Below are positions 15,267 through 25,323 of a DNA stretch of 64,000 nucleotides, one piece after another. The notes under the pieces were generated by a model, which worked only from the letters and a program-made list of their open reading frames with translations, was not told where the DNA came from and searched no databases. Made by a program: the position numbers and the translations under genes. The DNA comes from Streptomyces marokkonensis (GTDB taxonomy: Bacteria; Actinomycetota; Actinomycetes; Streptomycetales; Streptomycetaceae): the NCBI RefSeq assembly GCF_008312835.1, contig NZ_VSKS01000024.1, positions 44,441 to 108,440 of the forward strand, given 5' to 3'. The first letter of the stretch is position 1, and every line of letters starts with the position of its first letter.

Positions 15267-16094
15267 ATGAGGCTACGCAGGGGCAAGCGGCAGAAGGCGG
15301 ACAACCGGCCCGAGGTCCCGGCCGCCACGCCCGGTCTCGCCGTCGAACTGCGCGACGTCCGGCGGCAGTACGGCCGGGGGACAGGCACGGTGCACGCTCT
15401 AGCGGGCATCGAACTCGCTCTGCCGCGCGGCACGTTCACCGCGGTCATGGGCCCGTCCGGGTCCGGCAAGTCCACCTTCCTGCAGTGTGCAGCCGGGCTC
15501 GACCGGCCGACGGCGGGATCCGTGCGCCTCGGCGGCACGGAGATCACCGGCATGAGCGAGAACGAGCTCACCGAGCTGCGCCGCAGCCGCCTCGGCTTCG
15601 TCTTCCAGGCGTTCAACCTGCTGCCGTCGCTGACCGTGGAGCAGAACGTCCTGCTGCCCATGCTCCTGGCCGGGCAGCGCCAGGACCGGCGCCAGGCGCA
15701 GGCGGTGCTCGCCCAGGTCGGACTCGCCGACAAGGCGAAGCGCCGGCCCGGAGAGCTCTCCGGCGGTCAGCAGCAACGCGTGGCCGTCGCCCGCGCCCTG
15801 GTCACCAGCCCCGACGTGATCTTCGCGGACGAACCCACCGGCGCCCTCGACACCGGCACCGCCGCCGAGGTCCTCAGCCTGCTGCGTAACGCGGTGGACG
15901 CTCTGGGCGCCACCGTTGTCATGGTCACCCACGACCCGGCCGCGGCCGCCTGGGCCGACCGTGTGCTGTTCCTCGCCGACGGCGCCTTCACCGACCACCT
16001 CGAGCGCGGTTCGGCGGAGCAGATCGCGGCACGGATGACCGTGCTCACCTCGCGCGCCTCCCGCTCCGGTGCGGTGGCGGGGGTGGCGGCATGA
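15267..16094 (+). CDS. ABC transporter ATP-binding protein (MacB/LolD type)
   Basis: A 275-aa ATPase: a basic N-tail, Walker A GPSGSGKST near residue 70, Q-loop FVFQAFNLLPSL, signature LSGGQQQRVAVARAL, Walker B VIFADEPTGALD and switch His in MVTHD. This set is diagnostic of the MacB/LolD/FtsE class, which drives mechanotransmission exporters for peptides, lipids or drugs. ATG 15267 follows GAGGGAGACGGG. Its stop overlaps the permease start (ATGA at 16091). The operon sits under the block shared with the desaturase relic, so it should be controlled by the two-component system. Confidence 0.93.
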   Translation: MRLRRGKRQKADNRPEVPAATPGLAVELRDVRRQYGRGTGTVHALAGIELALPRGTFTAVMGPSGSGKSTFLQCAAGLDRPTAGSVRLGGTEITGMSENELTELRRSRLGFVFQAFNLLPSLTVEQNVLLPMLLAGQRQDRRQAQAVLAQVGLADKAKRRPGELSGGQQQRVAVARALVTSPDVIFADEPTGALDTGTAAEVLSLLRNAVDALGATVVMVTHDPAAAAWADRVLFLADGAFTDHLERGSAEQIAARMTVLTSRASRSGAVAGVAA

Positions 16095-18622
16095 GGCGCC
16101 CCAACGGACTCGCCCGTGAGGCCGTCCGCTTCAAACCCGCGTCCTTCGCCGGGACCTTCCTCGCGCTGCTGATGTCCGCACTGATCGTCTCGGCCTGCGG
16201 AATCCTGCTCGAGACCAGTCTGCGCGCCTCCGTGCCGCCGGAACGGTACGCGAACGCGCCGGTCGTCGCGGCGGCGGACCAGAACAAGTACGTGGTCACC
16301 GGCAGCGGCGAGGACCGCGAGAAGGAGGCGACGCCCCTGCCGGACACGGCACGGATGGACGCCGGGCTGGCTGCGAAGGCCGCCGGGGCGCCGGGTGCGG
16401 CCACCGCAGTCGCGGACTTCACCTTCCCGGTGCGCGCGACGGACGCCGGCGCCCGTGCACTGACTGTTCCGGGAGGTGTGCTCACCGCGCACGGATGGGG
16501 CTCGCACACCTTCACCGGCACCTCGCTGACCAACGGCTCCGCACCCCGCGAGGGGGAAGTCGTGCTCGACGCGGGAACGGCCCGCGCCGCGCACGCCGCG
16601 GTCGGCGACACCGTCGTACTGGAGACCGCCGCCGACCGGCAGGACTTCCGTGTCGCCGGCGTCGCCGAGGCCGGCCCCGCGGACACCGTCCGGGACTCCG
16701 GCGGGGCGGGCGCCCTGCTCTGGTTCGCCGACACCCAGGCCGCCACGCTCGCCGGGCATCCCGGCAAGGCCGACGCCGTCGTCGTGCTGGCAGAGCACGG
16801 CACCGACACCGATGCCCTCGCCGCAGCCGTGAAACAGGCCCTGGCCGGCTCCGGCGCCCAGGTCCACACCGGCGACGACCGCGGCGCCGTCGAGGACCCG
16901 AGCCTCGGGTACGCCAAGGTGACCCTCTTCGGAATCGGCGGCTCCTTCGGCGGCATCGCCGCCCTCGTCGCGGTCTTCACCGCCGCCGGAACCATCGCCC
17001 TCTCGGTCGCACAGCGCTCCCGCGAATTCGCCCTGCTGCGCGCCGTCGGCGCCACCCCGCGGCAGGTCCGCCGCGCGGTCGCCTCCGAAGCACTGCTCGT
17101 CGCGCCGCTCGCCGGGATCATCGGCTGCCTGCCCGGCATCGGACTCGCGCACTGGTGGTTCGGACAGCTCCAGGACCGGGGCGCCATCCCGCGCGCCGTG
17201 GACCTGCACGTCTCCGGGCTTCCGCTGCTCGCCGCCGTGGTCATGGGGTTGCTCACCGCGCTCGGCGCAGGCTGGTTCGCCGGACGCCGGCCCGCGAAGA
17301 CCAAGCCGGGGCAGGCGCTGTCGGACGCGTCGGTGGAGCGGCTGCGGCCCGGCCTCCTCCGGACCGTCCTCGGCGTCGGCGCCCTCGTCGGCGGCGCGAT
17401 CCTCACCGGCGTGTCCGCCCGCTCCGCCGGAGACGACGCGGCTGGCGCCGCCCTCGGCGTCGTCATGCTCTTCATGCTCGCCGTCGGGCTGCTCGGCCCG
17501 CTGGTGGCACGGCTGTGCGCCGGCCTGTTCGGCCTCCCGCTGCGCGGCGCGGGCCCGGCCGCCCAGCTCGCGGCCGCCAACTCCCGGACCAACGCCCGCC
17601 GCCTCGCCTCCGCGATCACCCCGATCGTGCTCGCCGTGGCCTTCTCCTCCACCCTCGTGTTCATGCACACGAGCGAGACCCACGCCGCCGACAAGCAGCT
17701 ACGCGCGGGCATCACCGCGGACCACGTGGTGACGGACCCGGCCGGGCTCCCGGTGGACGCGGCGGCACGCGCCGCCCGCGCACCGGGCGTGGAGGCGGCC
17801 GTCGGGCTGCTGAACACCCAGGTGCTGGTGCCGACCGGCTCCGGCGAGTTCAAGTCGCTCCAGGGCGCGGCCACCCAGGGCGTCACCGGCTCCGGCGCCG
17901 CACTGGCGAAGGTGCAGGACCTGGACGTACGCGACGGCAGCCTCGACCGGCTCGGCGAGGGGCGTATCGCCATCGACAAGACCCTGGCGACCTCGGCGGA
18001 CGCCGATGTCGGCGACCGGCTCCCGCTCCACCTCCCCGACGGGACGGAGGTCAGCCCCGAGATCGTCGCGGTCTACGGCCGCGGCCTCGGCCTGGCCACG
18101 GTGACCATGGACCGGGCGTCCCTCGCCGGGCACGTCACCTCGGGCTTCGACAGCACCCTGCTGGTACGGGGCGGCTCGGAAAGGTCGCTCACCCCCCTGG
18201 GCGAGGTCACCGACGCCTCCGGCTACGCCACCGAGCAGAACCGCGACGCGAAGACGGGCGCCTGGCTGAACAACACCATGGCCGCGGTCCTCGGCGGGTT
18301 CGCCGCCGTCGCCGCCGTCAACACCCTGGTGATGACGGTCCTGGACCGCCGCCGCGAACTGGGCACCCTGCGCCTCGTCGGCTCCACCCGGCGTCAGGTG
18401 ATGACGATGCTCCGCTGGGAGGGCCTGCTGGTCTCCGTGGTGGGCCTGGTCCTCGGCTCCGCGATCGCCGCGGCCACGCTGATCCCGATGATGAGCGGCG
18501 TGACCGGTGACATGCCGTACGTGCCCCCGCTGGTGTACGGATGCTTCGCGGTCGCAGCCGGCGGCCTGGCCCTGCTGGCGGTCACGCTGCCGGCCCGGGC
18601 CGCGCTGCGCCGCTGGTCCTAG
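16091..18622 (+). CDS. FtsX/MacB-type ABC transporter permease
   Basis: An 843-aa permease with an N-terminal membrane helix (FAGTFLALLMSALIVSACGI), a large extracytoplasmic domain (about 40-275), a three-helix FtsX block (280-410, SLAQRSREFALLRAVGAT-like loop), a further helix pair (420-480), a second extracytoplasmic domain (about 520-720) and a final FtsX block (LRLVGSTRRQVMTMLRWEG, 725-843). This duplicated FtsX arrangement is usual for actinobacterial MacB-like exporters with a single polypeptide. Translationally coupled to the ATPase. The substrate is unknown; antimicrobial or lipid export is the usual role of the family. Confidence 0.92.
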   Translation: MRRPNGLAREAVRFKPASFAGTFLALLMSALIVSACGILLETSLRASVPPERYANAPVVAAADQNKYVVTGSGEDREKEATPLPDTARMDAGLAAKAAGAPGAATAVADFTFPVRATDAGARALTVPGGVLTAHGWGSHTFTGTSLTNGSAPREGEVVLDAGTARAAHAAVGDTVVLETAADRQDFRVAGVAEAGPADTVRDSGGAGALLWFADTQAATLAGHPGKADAVVVLAEHGTDTDALAAAVKQALAGSGAQVHTGDDRGAVEDPSLGYAKVTLFGIGGSFGGIAALVAVFTAAGTIALSVAQRSREFALLRAVGATPRQVRRAVASEALLVAPLAGIIGCLPGIGLAHWWFGQLQDRGAIPRAVDLHVSGLPLLAAVVMGLLTALGAGWFAGRRPAKTKPGQALSDASVERLRPGLLRTVLGVGALVGGAILTGVSARSAGDDAAGAALGVVMLFMLAVGLLGPLVARLCAGLFGLPLRGAGPAAQLAAANSRTNARRLASAITPIVLAVAFSSTLVFMHTSETHAADKQLRAGITADHVVTDPAGLPVDAAARAARAPGVEAAVGLLNTQVLVPTGSGEFKSLQGAATQGVTGSGAALAKVQDLDVRDGSLDRLGEGRIAIDKTLATSADADVGDRLPLHLPDGTEVSPEIVAVYGRGLGLATVTMDRASLAGHVTSGFDSTLLVRGGSERSLTPLGEVTDASGYATEQNRDAKTGAWLNNTMAAVLGGFAAVAAVNTLVMTVLDRRRELGTLRLVGSTRRQVMTMLRWEGLLVSVVGLVLGSAIAAATLIPMMSGVTGDMPYVPPLVYGCFAVAAGGLALLAVTLPARAALRRWS

Positions 18623-18827
18623 CCCATCCGGGGCGGCAGCCGGCATCGCATCGGCCCCGTACCCGGCTCCCACCCTTTATCGGCTCCCGTCTCTCGGGCC
18701 GCGGAGCAGCGCACACCGTGCCGCGGCGGCCCTTGTCCGCGTCCGGCACGAGCCGCGGGGCGGCAGCGCCGCATGCCGCGCGCCCCGTCGCCCCCTCCCT
18801 CACCCGGCAATGACGGAAAGGACACTC

Positions 18828-20225
18828 ATGACCACAATCCTGGCTCCCCCGGTCCCCATCGGGAAGGCCGCTGTCGGAGCCCTCGGTTTACTGGCACTGT
18901 CCACCGGCGCTCTGGAGTCGGTGGTGTCACCGACGATCCCGCTCCTGGAACGCGAACTGGACATGAGCCAGTCCGAAGGGGCGCTGCTCAGCATCGTGCT
19001 CCTCATCACCGGGGCACTCATCACGCCGTTGGCAGGCAAGTTCGGCGACCGCTACGGCGGGAAACGGGTCCTGATCCGGCTGATGGCGGTCGTCGCGGTC
19101 GGCGGCACGGTGTCCGCCCTGGCCCCGAACCTGCCCGTGCTGCTGCTCGGGCAGGTGCTGCAAGGGGCGATGGTGGGCGCGCTTCCCCTGTCGTTCATCG
19201 TCGTGCGCAAAAACCTGCCCCCGGGAGAGTCGAAGGTCGCCATCGGAGTGGTCAGCGGACTCTTCGTCGGGGGAGGGATGGTCGGCATGCTGTCGGCCGG
19301 GCCGGTGGCGGAAGAGCTCTCCCGGCACTGGATGTTCGCGCTGCCCACGATCGCGGTCATCGGGGCCACCCTGCTCGTGAACACGCTCATGCCGTCCGAC
19401 CAGCCGGGCGGGTCGGACGACGCCGGCATCGACTGGCCCGGCCTGCTGCTCCTGAGCGGAATGCTGGTCACGCTCATGCTCGTACTCGCGCTGGCGCCCG
19501 AAGCGGCCTCGCAACCACTCGTGCTCGGCGCCCTCGTCGTGCTTCTGGCCGTCTTCGCCACCGGTTGGGTGTCCGTCGAACGGCGTGCGGCCTCTCCGAT
19601 GATCGATCTGCACCTGCTGGCACGGCCCGCGATCTGGAAGGCATGTGCGCTGACATTCGTGATCTGCCTCGGCACCTCGATGGCGGTCTATCTCGTTCCG
19701 CAGCTGCTCGACGAGCGCGGCGACGGGTACGGATTCAGCGCCGGCGCCACCGAGATCGGCTTCTTCCTGCTGCCCGGCGCCGTCGCCGCGACGCTGGCCG
19801 GGCCGCTCGGCGGGATCGGGGACCGGCGTTTCGGCTCGCGTGCCGTGGTCAACACCGGGGTCGTCATGATGGCCGTCTCCCTGGTCGTCCTGGCGTCCGT
19901 GCACACCGAGGTCTGGCACGTCGTCGTCGGCAAGGCGCTGATCGCGCTGGCCAACGGCCTGTGTGTCACGGCGATGATGACCAGCACCGCCACGGCCGTC
20001 GATGCCAAGGACACCGGCATCGCCACCAGCCTGATCCTGGTGAGCCGCGTACTCGGCTACGCCGTGGGCGGGCAGCTCGGTGGTGCGCTCCTCACCGCCG
20101 CAACCCCTTCCGGGTCGGAGGTCGCGGCCGAATCGGCCTACGTCACCGGCTTCGTCATAGCCGGCGTCGTCACGTCGCTGGCCCTGTTCGTCACTCGCAC
20201 CATGCCCAAAGGAGTCAAGGAATGA
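18828..20225 (+). CDS. MFS drug exporter (DHA2 type)
   Basis: A 465-aa transporter with 13-14 hydrophobic segments. The motif A-like loop GKFGDRYGGKRVLIR lies after the second helix. The start at 18828 has AAAGGA 6 nt upstream; an in-frame ATG at 18810 is the alternative. Codon 21 is TTA (18888-18890), so expression probably needs the bldA tRNA, as for many antibiotic-related genes. Its end overlaps the start of the FAD monooxygenase (ATGA at 20222), so export and enzymatic modification of the same compound are likely coupled. Substrate unknown. Confidence 0.9.
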   Translation: MTTILAPPVPIGKAAVGALGLLALSTGALESVVSPTIPLLERELDMSQSEGALLSIVLLITGALITPLAGKFGDRYGGKRVLIRLMAVVAVGGTVSALAPNLPVLLLGQVLQGAMVGALPLSFIVVRKNLPPGESKVAIGVVSGLFVGGGMVGMLSAGPVAEELSRHWMFALPTIAVIGATLLVNTLMPSDQPGGSDDAGIDWPGLLLLSGMLVTLMLVLALAPEAASQPLVLGALVVLLAVFATGWVSVERRAASPMIDLHLLARPAIWKACALTFVICLGTSMAVYLVPQLLDERGDGYGFSAGATEIGFFLLPGAVAATLAGPLGGIGDRRFGSRAVVNTGVVMMAVSLVVLASVHTEVWHVVVGKALIALANGLCVTAMMTSTATAVDAKDTGIATSLILVSRVLGYAVGGQLGGALLTAATPSGSEVAAESAYVTGFVIAGVVTSLALFVTRTMPKGVKE

Positions 20226-21442
20226 CCCTCACCGACCAGCTGACGGATGTCCGTGGCACGCCGAGGCGCAAGGTCCTGATATCCGGGGCCAGCATCGCGG
20301 GGCCCGCCCTCGCGTTCTGGCTGAACCGCTACGGATACGCGGTCACGGTCGTGGAGAAGGCGCCCACCCTGCGTGGGGGTGGCTATCCCATCGACGTGCG
20401 CGGCACCGCACTGGAAGTCGTCCGGAGGATGGGGATCCTGCCGCGGCTGCGGGACGCGCACATCGACCTGCGGCGGCTGGCCTTCCTCGACTCGGACGGC
20501 AGCGAGGTGACCTCCCTGCACCCGCATGCCGTCACCGGCGGCGTCGCGGGACGGGACCTGGAGGTACGGCGCGGGGATCTGACGGAAGCGCTGTACACGG
20601 CGGTCCGTGACGACGTGGAGTTCCTGTTCAACGACTCCATCGACACCCTCGACCAGAGCGACCACGGGGTCGACGTCACCTTCCGCGGGGGCGGCAGCCG
20701 TACGTTCGACATGGTGTTCGGTGCGGACGGCATGCACTCGCGCACCCGGGAGATACTGTTCGGCCCCGAAGAGCAGTTCCACCACTACCTCGGCTACTGC
20801 TTCGCTGTGTTCACCATGCGCAACACCTTCGGGCTCTCCCACGAGACCGTGATGTGGAACGCCCCGGGCAGGGCCGCGGCACTCTACGCCGTGGGGGACG
20901 ACGACGAGGTGCACGCCTTCCTGAACTTCGCCCAGCCGGAGCCGCCCCTGGACGCGTTCCGGGACCCGCAGGCCCAACGCGACCTGGTCGCCCAGGTCTT
21001 CGCCGACGCGGGATGGGAGGTCCCGGGCATGCTGGCCGCCCTGCGCGAGGCGGAGGACCTGTTCTTCGACGGGGTCAGCCAGATCCGCATGCCCCGCTGG
21101 TCCAGCGGCAGGGTCGCGCTGGTCGGCGACGCCGCGTACGCACCCTCGTTCCTCACCGGACAGGGCACCAGCCTCGCGCTCGTCGGCGCGTACATGCTCG
21201 CCGGCTGCCTCGCGGACCGGGGTCACGGCGCGGGCTTCGCCGCCTACGAACGCGACACCCGGCAGTTCGTGACCGCGAACCAGGGGCTGGTCGGCCAGGG
21301 CGGCGCCACCCTCTTCCCCACCACCGCCCAGGCCCTGGAGCAGCGCAACGAACGACTGCGCAGCCTCAGCGCCATGCCCCCGGCGGAGGGAAAACTGGCT
21401 CATTCGGCGCTCACTCTGCCCGAGCCCCTGCGCCCGGCATGA
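20222..21442 (+). CDS. FAD-dependent monooxygenase (class A, TetX-like)
   Basis: A 406-aa soluble flavoprotein. The FAD Rossmann motif is KVLISGASIAGPALAFWLNR near residues 18-37; the DG-type motif is MVFGADGMHSRTRE (about 165-178); the second FAD motif is GRVALVGDAAYAPSFLTGQG (about 295-315). It belongs to the PHBH-fold hydroxylases, which include TetX-type antibiotic-inactivating enzymes and many tailoring enzymes. Coupled to the MFS gene, it most likely hydroxylates the compound that the exporter handles. No closer assignment is possible by eye. Confidence 0.88.
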   Translation: MTLTDQLTDVRGTPRRKVLISGASIAGPALAFWLNRYGYAVTVVEKAPTLRGGGYPIDVRGTALEVVRRMGILPRLRDAHIDLRRLAFLDSDGSEVTSLHPHAVTGGVAGRDLEVRRGDLTEALYTAVRDDVEFLFNDSIDTLDQSDHGVDVTFRGGGSRTFDMVFGADGMHSRTREILFGPEEQFHHYLGYCFAVFTMRNTFGLSHETVMWNAPGRAAALYAVGDDDEVHAFLNFAQPEPPLDAFRDPQAQRDLVAQVFADAGWEVPGMLAALREAEDLFFDGVSQIRMPRWSSGRVALVGDAAYAPSFLTGQGTSLALVGAYMLAGCLADRGHGAGFAAYERDTRQFVTANQGLVGQGGATLFPTTAQALEQRNERLRSLSAMPPAEGKLAHSALTLPEPLRPA

Positions 21443-21723
21443 CCGCCGAGCCGGGTCGGGCCCTGCCACCACCACCGGGCATCCCTGCTGCCCGCCTACT
21501 GAGGCCCTCACAAGATCAGCGCCAGGGCCACGGAGACGGCACGACCGCAGGAGGTAGCGGGCCGGGCCCGGTCTGGTCTGGTCTTCGTTCTGCTGTAGAA
21601 CCGCCATCCTTGAGTAGCACCACATCGGCCGCATATGTAGCGATTGTCGCCCGGTTCCGGAGTCAGCTGTCGATCTGCCAGCTCGTGAATGTCGACGAGA
21701 AGCGTTCTTTGAGATGAACGAAG

Positions 21724-21767
21724 CCACGCGAGCGAGCCCTGGACTTGCCGGTCCAGGGCTCGCGTGG
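21724..21767 (-). terminator. Strong hairpin after an orphan gene end
   Basis: CCACGCGA, GCGA, GAGCCCTGGAC (21724-21744 with a 4-nt bulge) pairs with GTCCAGGGCTCGCGTGG (21751-21767) around a 6-nt loop. It begins 13 bp after the stop of the minus-strand fragment at 21781 and must be that gene's original terminator. Confidence 0.7.
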
Positions 21768-21780
21768 TTCGCGGTGGCGC

Positions 21781-21921
21781 CTACAGCTCGAACTCCAGGA
21801 GCTCGATGTCCGTGAAGCGGACCTCCTCCAGGCTCCCGGCGCGGCGGCCGCTGTCTTGGAAGTACACGTCCTTGAGCGCTTCGGCGGCGATCTGCTGGAG
21901 TTGCTGGTCCCTGGCGCCAGC
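21781..21921 (-). pseudogene. Orphan C-terminal gene fragment of unknown family
   Basis: Just before a TAG at 21781-21783 the frame reads ARDQQLQQIAAEALKDVYFQ, then DSGRRAGSLEEVRFTDIELL and EFEL. It has good codon bias and a terminator, so it is the genuine end of a gene. Upstream, at about 21922, it is fused out of frame to an IS481 transposase remnant. I do not recognise the 43 residues. Confidence 0.5.
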
Positions 21922-22510
21922 CTGCTGGGTAGGCCCAGGCGTTGTCGGTGAGGACGCGTTCGATGTGGGTGATGCCGTGGGCGTGGAAGAACACGGCGGC
22001 GCGTAGGAGGAACGCCGTGCAGGTGGCGACCTTCTCGTCTGGGTGGATCTCGTGGCCGCCTCCGTCGGGGATCCGGCCGGGCTTCTTGACGTCGATGTGG
22101 ACCAGCTCGCCAGGCCGGTCGCGTTCGTAGCGGCGGATGACCTGTCCGGTGGTCCGGTACAGGAACGCCAGCCGGTTCAGACGGTGGCGGGTCAGGACGC
22201 GGTGGACGGTCGAGGCGGGCATCCCGAGAATCGGGCCGATCCGGGCAGGGCCCAGCTTGCGCTCCCGTCGCAGCCGGCAGACTTCGGCCTGCGTCGGTGC
22301 CGGGGTCCGGTGCGGGGTGGTGTGCGGCCGGCTGGGCCGGTCGTGGAGGCCGGCGTCGCCCTCGGCGGCGAACCGGCGGACCCATTTGTGGGCGGTGGTG
22401 CGGGATATGCCCATCCCGGCGGCGACATGAGCGGTCGGACGGCCCGATGCGACGCGTTCGACCAGGAGCCGTCGGACATCAACGGTCAGCCGGGCGTTAC
22501 GGTGGTGCAC
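21922..22510 (-). pseudogene. IS481-family transposase, truncated and internally deleted
   Basis: From GTG 22510 it reads HHRNARLTVDVRRLLVERVA, then HVAAGMGISRTTAHKWVRRF (HTH) and LVHIDVKKPGRIPDGGGH. There it jumps directly to EIHPDEKVATCTAFLLRAAV; the first catalytic DDHSR region of about 35 residues is missing. It continues HIERVLTDNAWAY (second Asp) and stops matching at the junction near 21922, so the Glu part is lost. The element's right end probably lies near 22575-22610 (GTCAACAACGCTCGTGATCA); no left end is left. The IS is dead. Confidence 0.85.
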
Positions 22511-22610
22511 GAAGACCTCCGGCGGTGGAGTCCTGGACAGCTCCACCACACCGGAGGTGTTCGTCATGATCAAGCCCCACGGGCGTCAACAACGCTCGTG
22601 ATCAATACAG

Positions 22611-22778
22611 CTAGCGTCTGCGGGACCAGCCGGCGCCGATTCCGGCAACGTGCAGGGCCAGAGCGGTCAGTCCCAGCAGCATCACGTTCGTCGAAGAGAA
22701 CACATCATTGGTGCTGAGATCCGCCGCGTTGATCAAAAACGCCACGAAGAACAGCACCGCCGCGACTATGCCGAGCAT
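22611..22778 (-). CDS. Small membrane protein (55 aa)
   Basis: MLGIVAAVLFFVAFLINAAD, then LMLLGLTALALHVAGIGAGW-type second helix and a basic RRR end: two membrane helices joined by a short STNDVFSSTN loop. The ATG at 22778 has GAGGAG 9 nt upstream and is preferred over an upstream codon at 22796. Short two-helix proteins like this are frequent in Streptomyces and have no assigned role. Confidence 0.7.
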   Translation of the reverse strand: MLGIVAAVLFFVAFLINAADLSTNDVFSSTNVMLLGLTALALHVAGIGAGWSRRR

Positions 22779-23449
22779 GAAACGAGCTCCTCTCAAAGGG
22801 GGTGAAGCCCGTATGCCCTGTCATCGTCTCGGCAGACGTACAAGGGCCTCTGCGGAACCGCTGGTCTGCCCGAGGCAGGCCGGGCCGGTACACGGACGGT
22901 GGCTGACAGGTGTTCAGGCATGTGAGTGACGGGTGCTTGTCGTCGTCTGCGCTGAGGCGTGATGCGCAGGACCGTGCGAGCCTGCGGCAGAAGGTGTTGC
23001 AGGCACAAGGAGACCATCCTGTCCGAGGATGGGGCCGCTCGGATCGTGCTGCCGGCCGACCCTCGCCTGCAACAGTGGGCGGCCTTGGCACCCTCGCTCG
23101 CGTTCTGCTGACCGGCCCGCCTGCTGCTTGATCACAAACACCGACAGCTCGGCTCTTTGTGTGAGCCGTTGTCATGCAGCACGCGTCCGGCACATCCAGT
23201 ACCGCGAGCACCTCACAAGCGGATGGCCTTACCCAAGCGAAATACCGAGTTCGGTTCGGTAGTCGTAGCACCGGGCGACCTGCGGGGGTGAGATGCGGCA
23301 CCGCAACACCAGCGATAGCATAGGCGTGACGGCCGCGCAAGCCAGTGACCGGTGGCCCCATTCCCATACCGTTGCTTGCGTCCCTTCGTGCGTCTTCGCG
23401 TTCCTTCGTTCTTCGAGCCCGAAGACCGCAGGAGAGGAGATGGCACACG
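22779..23449. other. Intergenic, no gene supported
   Basis: About 670 bp. Frames on both strands are open but show no codon bias or motifs. The right end holds the ribosome site (AGGAGAGGAG) of the hydrolase gene. Confidence 0.4.
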
Positions 23450-25206
23450 ATGAGCCAGACGGACACCCTCATCGTCATCGAAAAGGCCGAAGTGGGATAC
23501 CGCGAAGGTTTCTCAAACGGCCACTACAACAACCATCAGAAATTCTCCCCCGCCGTTTCGGGCCTGGAGTGGTCACAGAACCAAGCATGGTGCCAGACAT
23601 TCCAGTCCTGGGCCTTCCAGCAGGCGGGCGTGAAGAGTCTGGCACCTGTGCCGTCTCATGCCCGACGGCTGTCAACTGGTACAAGAGCCGCGGCAGGTTC
23701 TCGTATTATCCCGCGATCGGAGCAATGGTGTTCTTCGGCCCTTCGGGAGGCCAACACGTCGGACTGGTCTACAAGTACGACGCGAATCACGCATACACCA
23801 TCGAAGGGAACACCAACGCCAGCGGTTCATCCGAAGGCAACGGGGTCTACCTGAAAAAGCGTGCCCGCCGGGACAGTTATCTCTACGGATACGGACTGCC
23901 GAAATTCTCGGAGGGCATTGTCACGGCCGATCCGGGCCTCAAGAACAAGCCCGGATATACCTATATGGCCACTGCTTCGTCCCATGGTGAGTCCGACCCA
24001 CGGTCCGTGGCAGAAGTCGACGAGGCGCTGCCGTGGGTGTCCTCGATCCAGCTCACCTGGGCGGCCACTCACCCGAGCGCCAAGGACCAGGCCACGGGAA
24101 ACGGCGACGGCACCACGGCGGACGATGTCGCTCTTTTCCAGGACGCGTTGGAAAAGGTCATGGGCGTCGCCCCCGGCGACCCGCACTCCGTGTTCGAGGC
24201 GGAGACTCAGGAACTCTTCGAGCGATTCCGCACGGAGAAGTTGGGCCACTCCGAGGCGGACGGTCACGGCGTTCCCGCCGTCCCGGAGTTGATCGAACTG
24301 GGGAAGCGGTCAAAGCTGTTCAATGTAAGGGCGGGTTCGTCCCCGGCAGCAGAGCAGCCCTGGGTCAGCCTGAACCAGGTGGTCTGGGCCTCGACCCACA
24401 GCGCCCAGGAGGAGCAGGCACAGCCGGGCGGGCACGCCAGCTCGAAGGCTGATGTGGCTCTGGTGCAGGACGGGCTGGCACGGGTCCTGCACACGAACGT
24501 GGCCGATGAACGCGGAATCTTCGAGACCGCCACTCAGGCCCTCTACGACGAGTTTCGCCGGACGATGCTTCACTCTTCCGGCAGTGACGCTGCGGGGACA
24601 CCCGGCATGCAGTCGCTGACGGAACTCGGGCAGCGCGCCGGACTGTTTCGGGTACGCACCGGCTTCCCGGTGGGCGGGACGACGGATGGGACCGGCATGG
24701 GTACCACGGGGCAGATCGACCCGAAGCAGGTGACGTTCCATCGGCACACGGCCGAGGGCACGCCGGAGGACTGGATCGCTGAGGCGAGTACCGCGGCGGG
24801 TGTCCAGGCGAGCAGCCACTGGGTGAAAGGCTTCAGGACAGCCGTCGCACGCGAATCGTCGGGCAACCCCAACGCCTGCAATCTCTGGGACTCCAACGCC
24901 AAAACGCCTCCCGGCTTCAGCAAGGTCAAGGACTTCGGGGACGGGCATCTGGGCGACGGGCGGATCGTGAGGCTGAACGGCGCACTCACACACTTCCAGT
25001 GCTCCAGGGGCATCGTGCAGTGCATCCCACAGACATTCGCCCAGCGCCACGCCCCCGGTACCTCGGTGAACATCTACGACCCCGTGGCATGCATCGCCGC
25101 CGCGATGCGGTACGTCCGCAGCCGGTACGGCGTCGCCATCGACGGTTCCGATCTCGCCAAGAAGGTCCAGCAGTTCGACCCCGACCGGCCTCCCCACGGG
25201 TACTGA
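23450..25206 (+). pseudogene. Modular peptidoglycan hydrolase with one frameshift
   Basis: It starts at ATG 23450 (MSQTDTLIVIEKAEVGYREG). An N-terminal CHAP/NlpC-like domain has the Cys in SQNQAWCQTFQSWAFQQAG. Near 23655 a one-base shift changes frame, and CPTAVNWYKSRGRFSYYP and FFGPSGGQHVGLVYKYD (His) follow. Two tandem repeats of about 100 residues then occur (PWVSSIQLTWAATHPSAK, about 24019-24330; PWVSLNQVVWASTHSAQE, about 24355-24655). The C-terminus is a lytic-transglycosylase-like domain: AVARESSGNPNACNLWDSN, then CSRGIVQCIPQTFAQRH and YDPVACIAAAMRYVRSRYGV. No signal peptide is seen, so this resembles a phage or tailocin endolysin. The downstream frame is otherwise well preserved, so the shift is either recent or a sequencing error. 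Confidence 0.75.
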
Positions 25207-25323
25207 CAAGTGAGCGTTCCAGGCCTGATGAGGGCTCGAGTCCTTGAGAGGATCGCCGGCCTCACCGGCCCGGTCGCCAGGCCGGTTCTGCGCCGCGACG
25301 TGCCGCGGCTGATCACCTGACCA

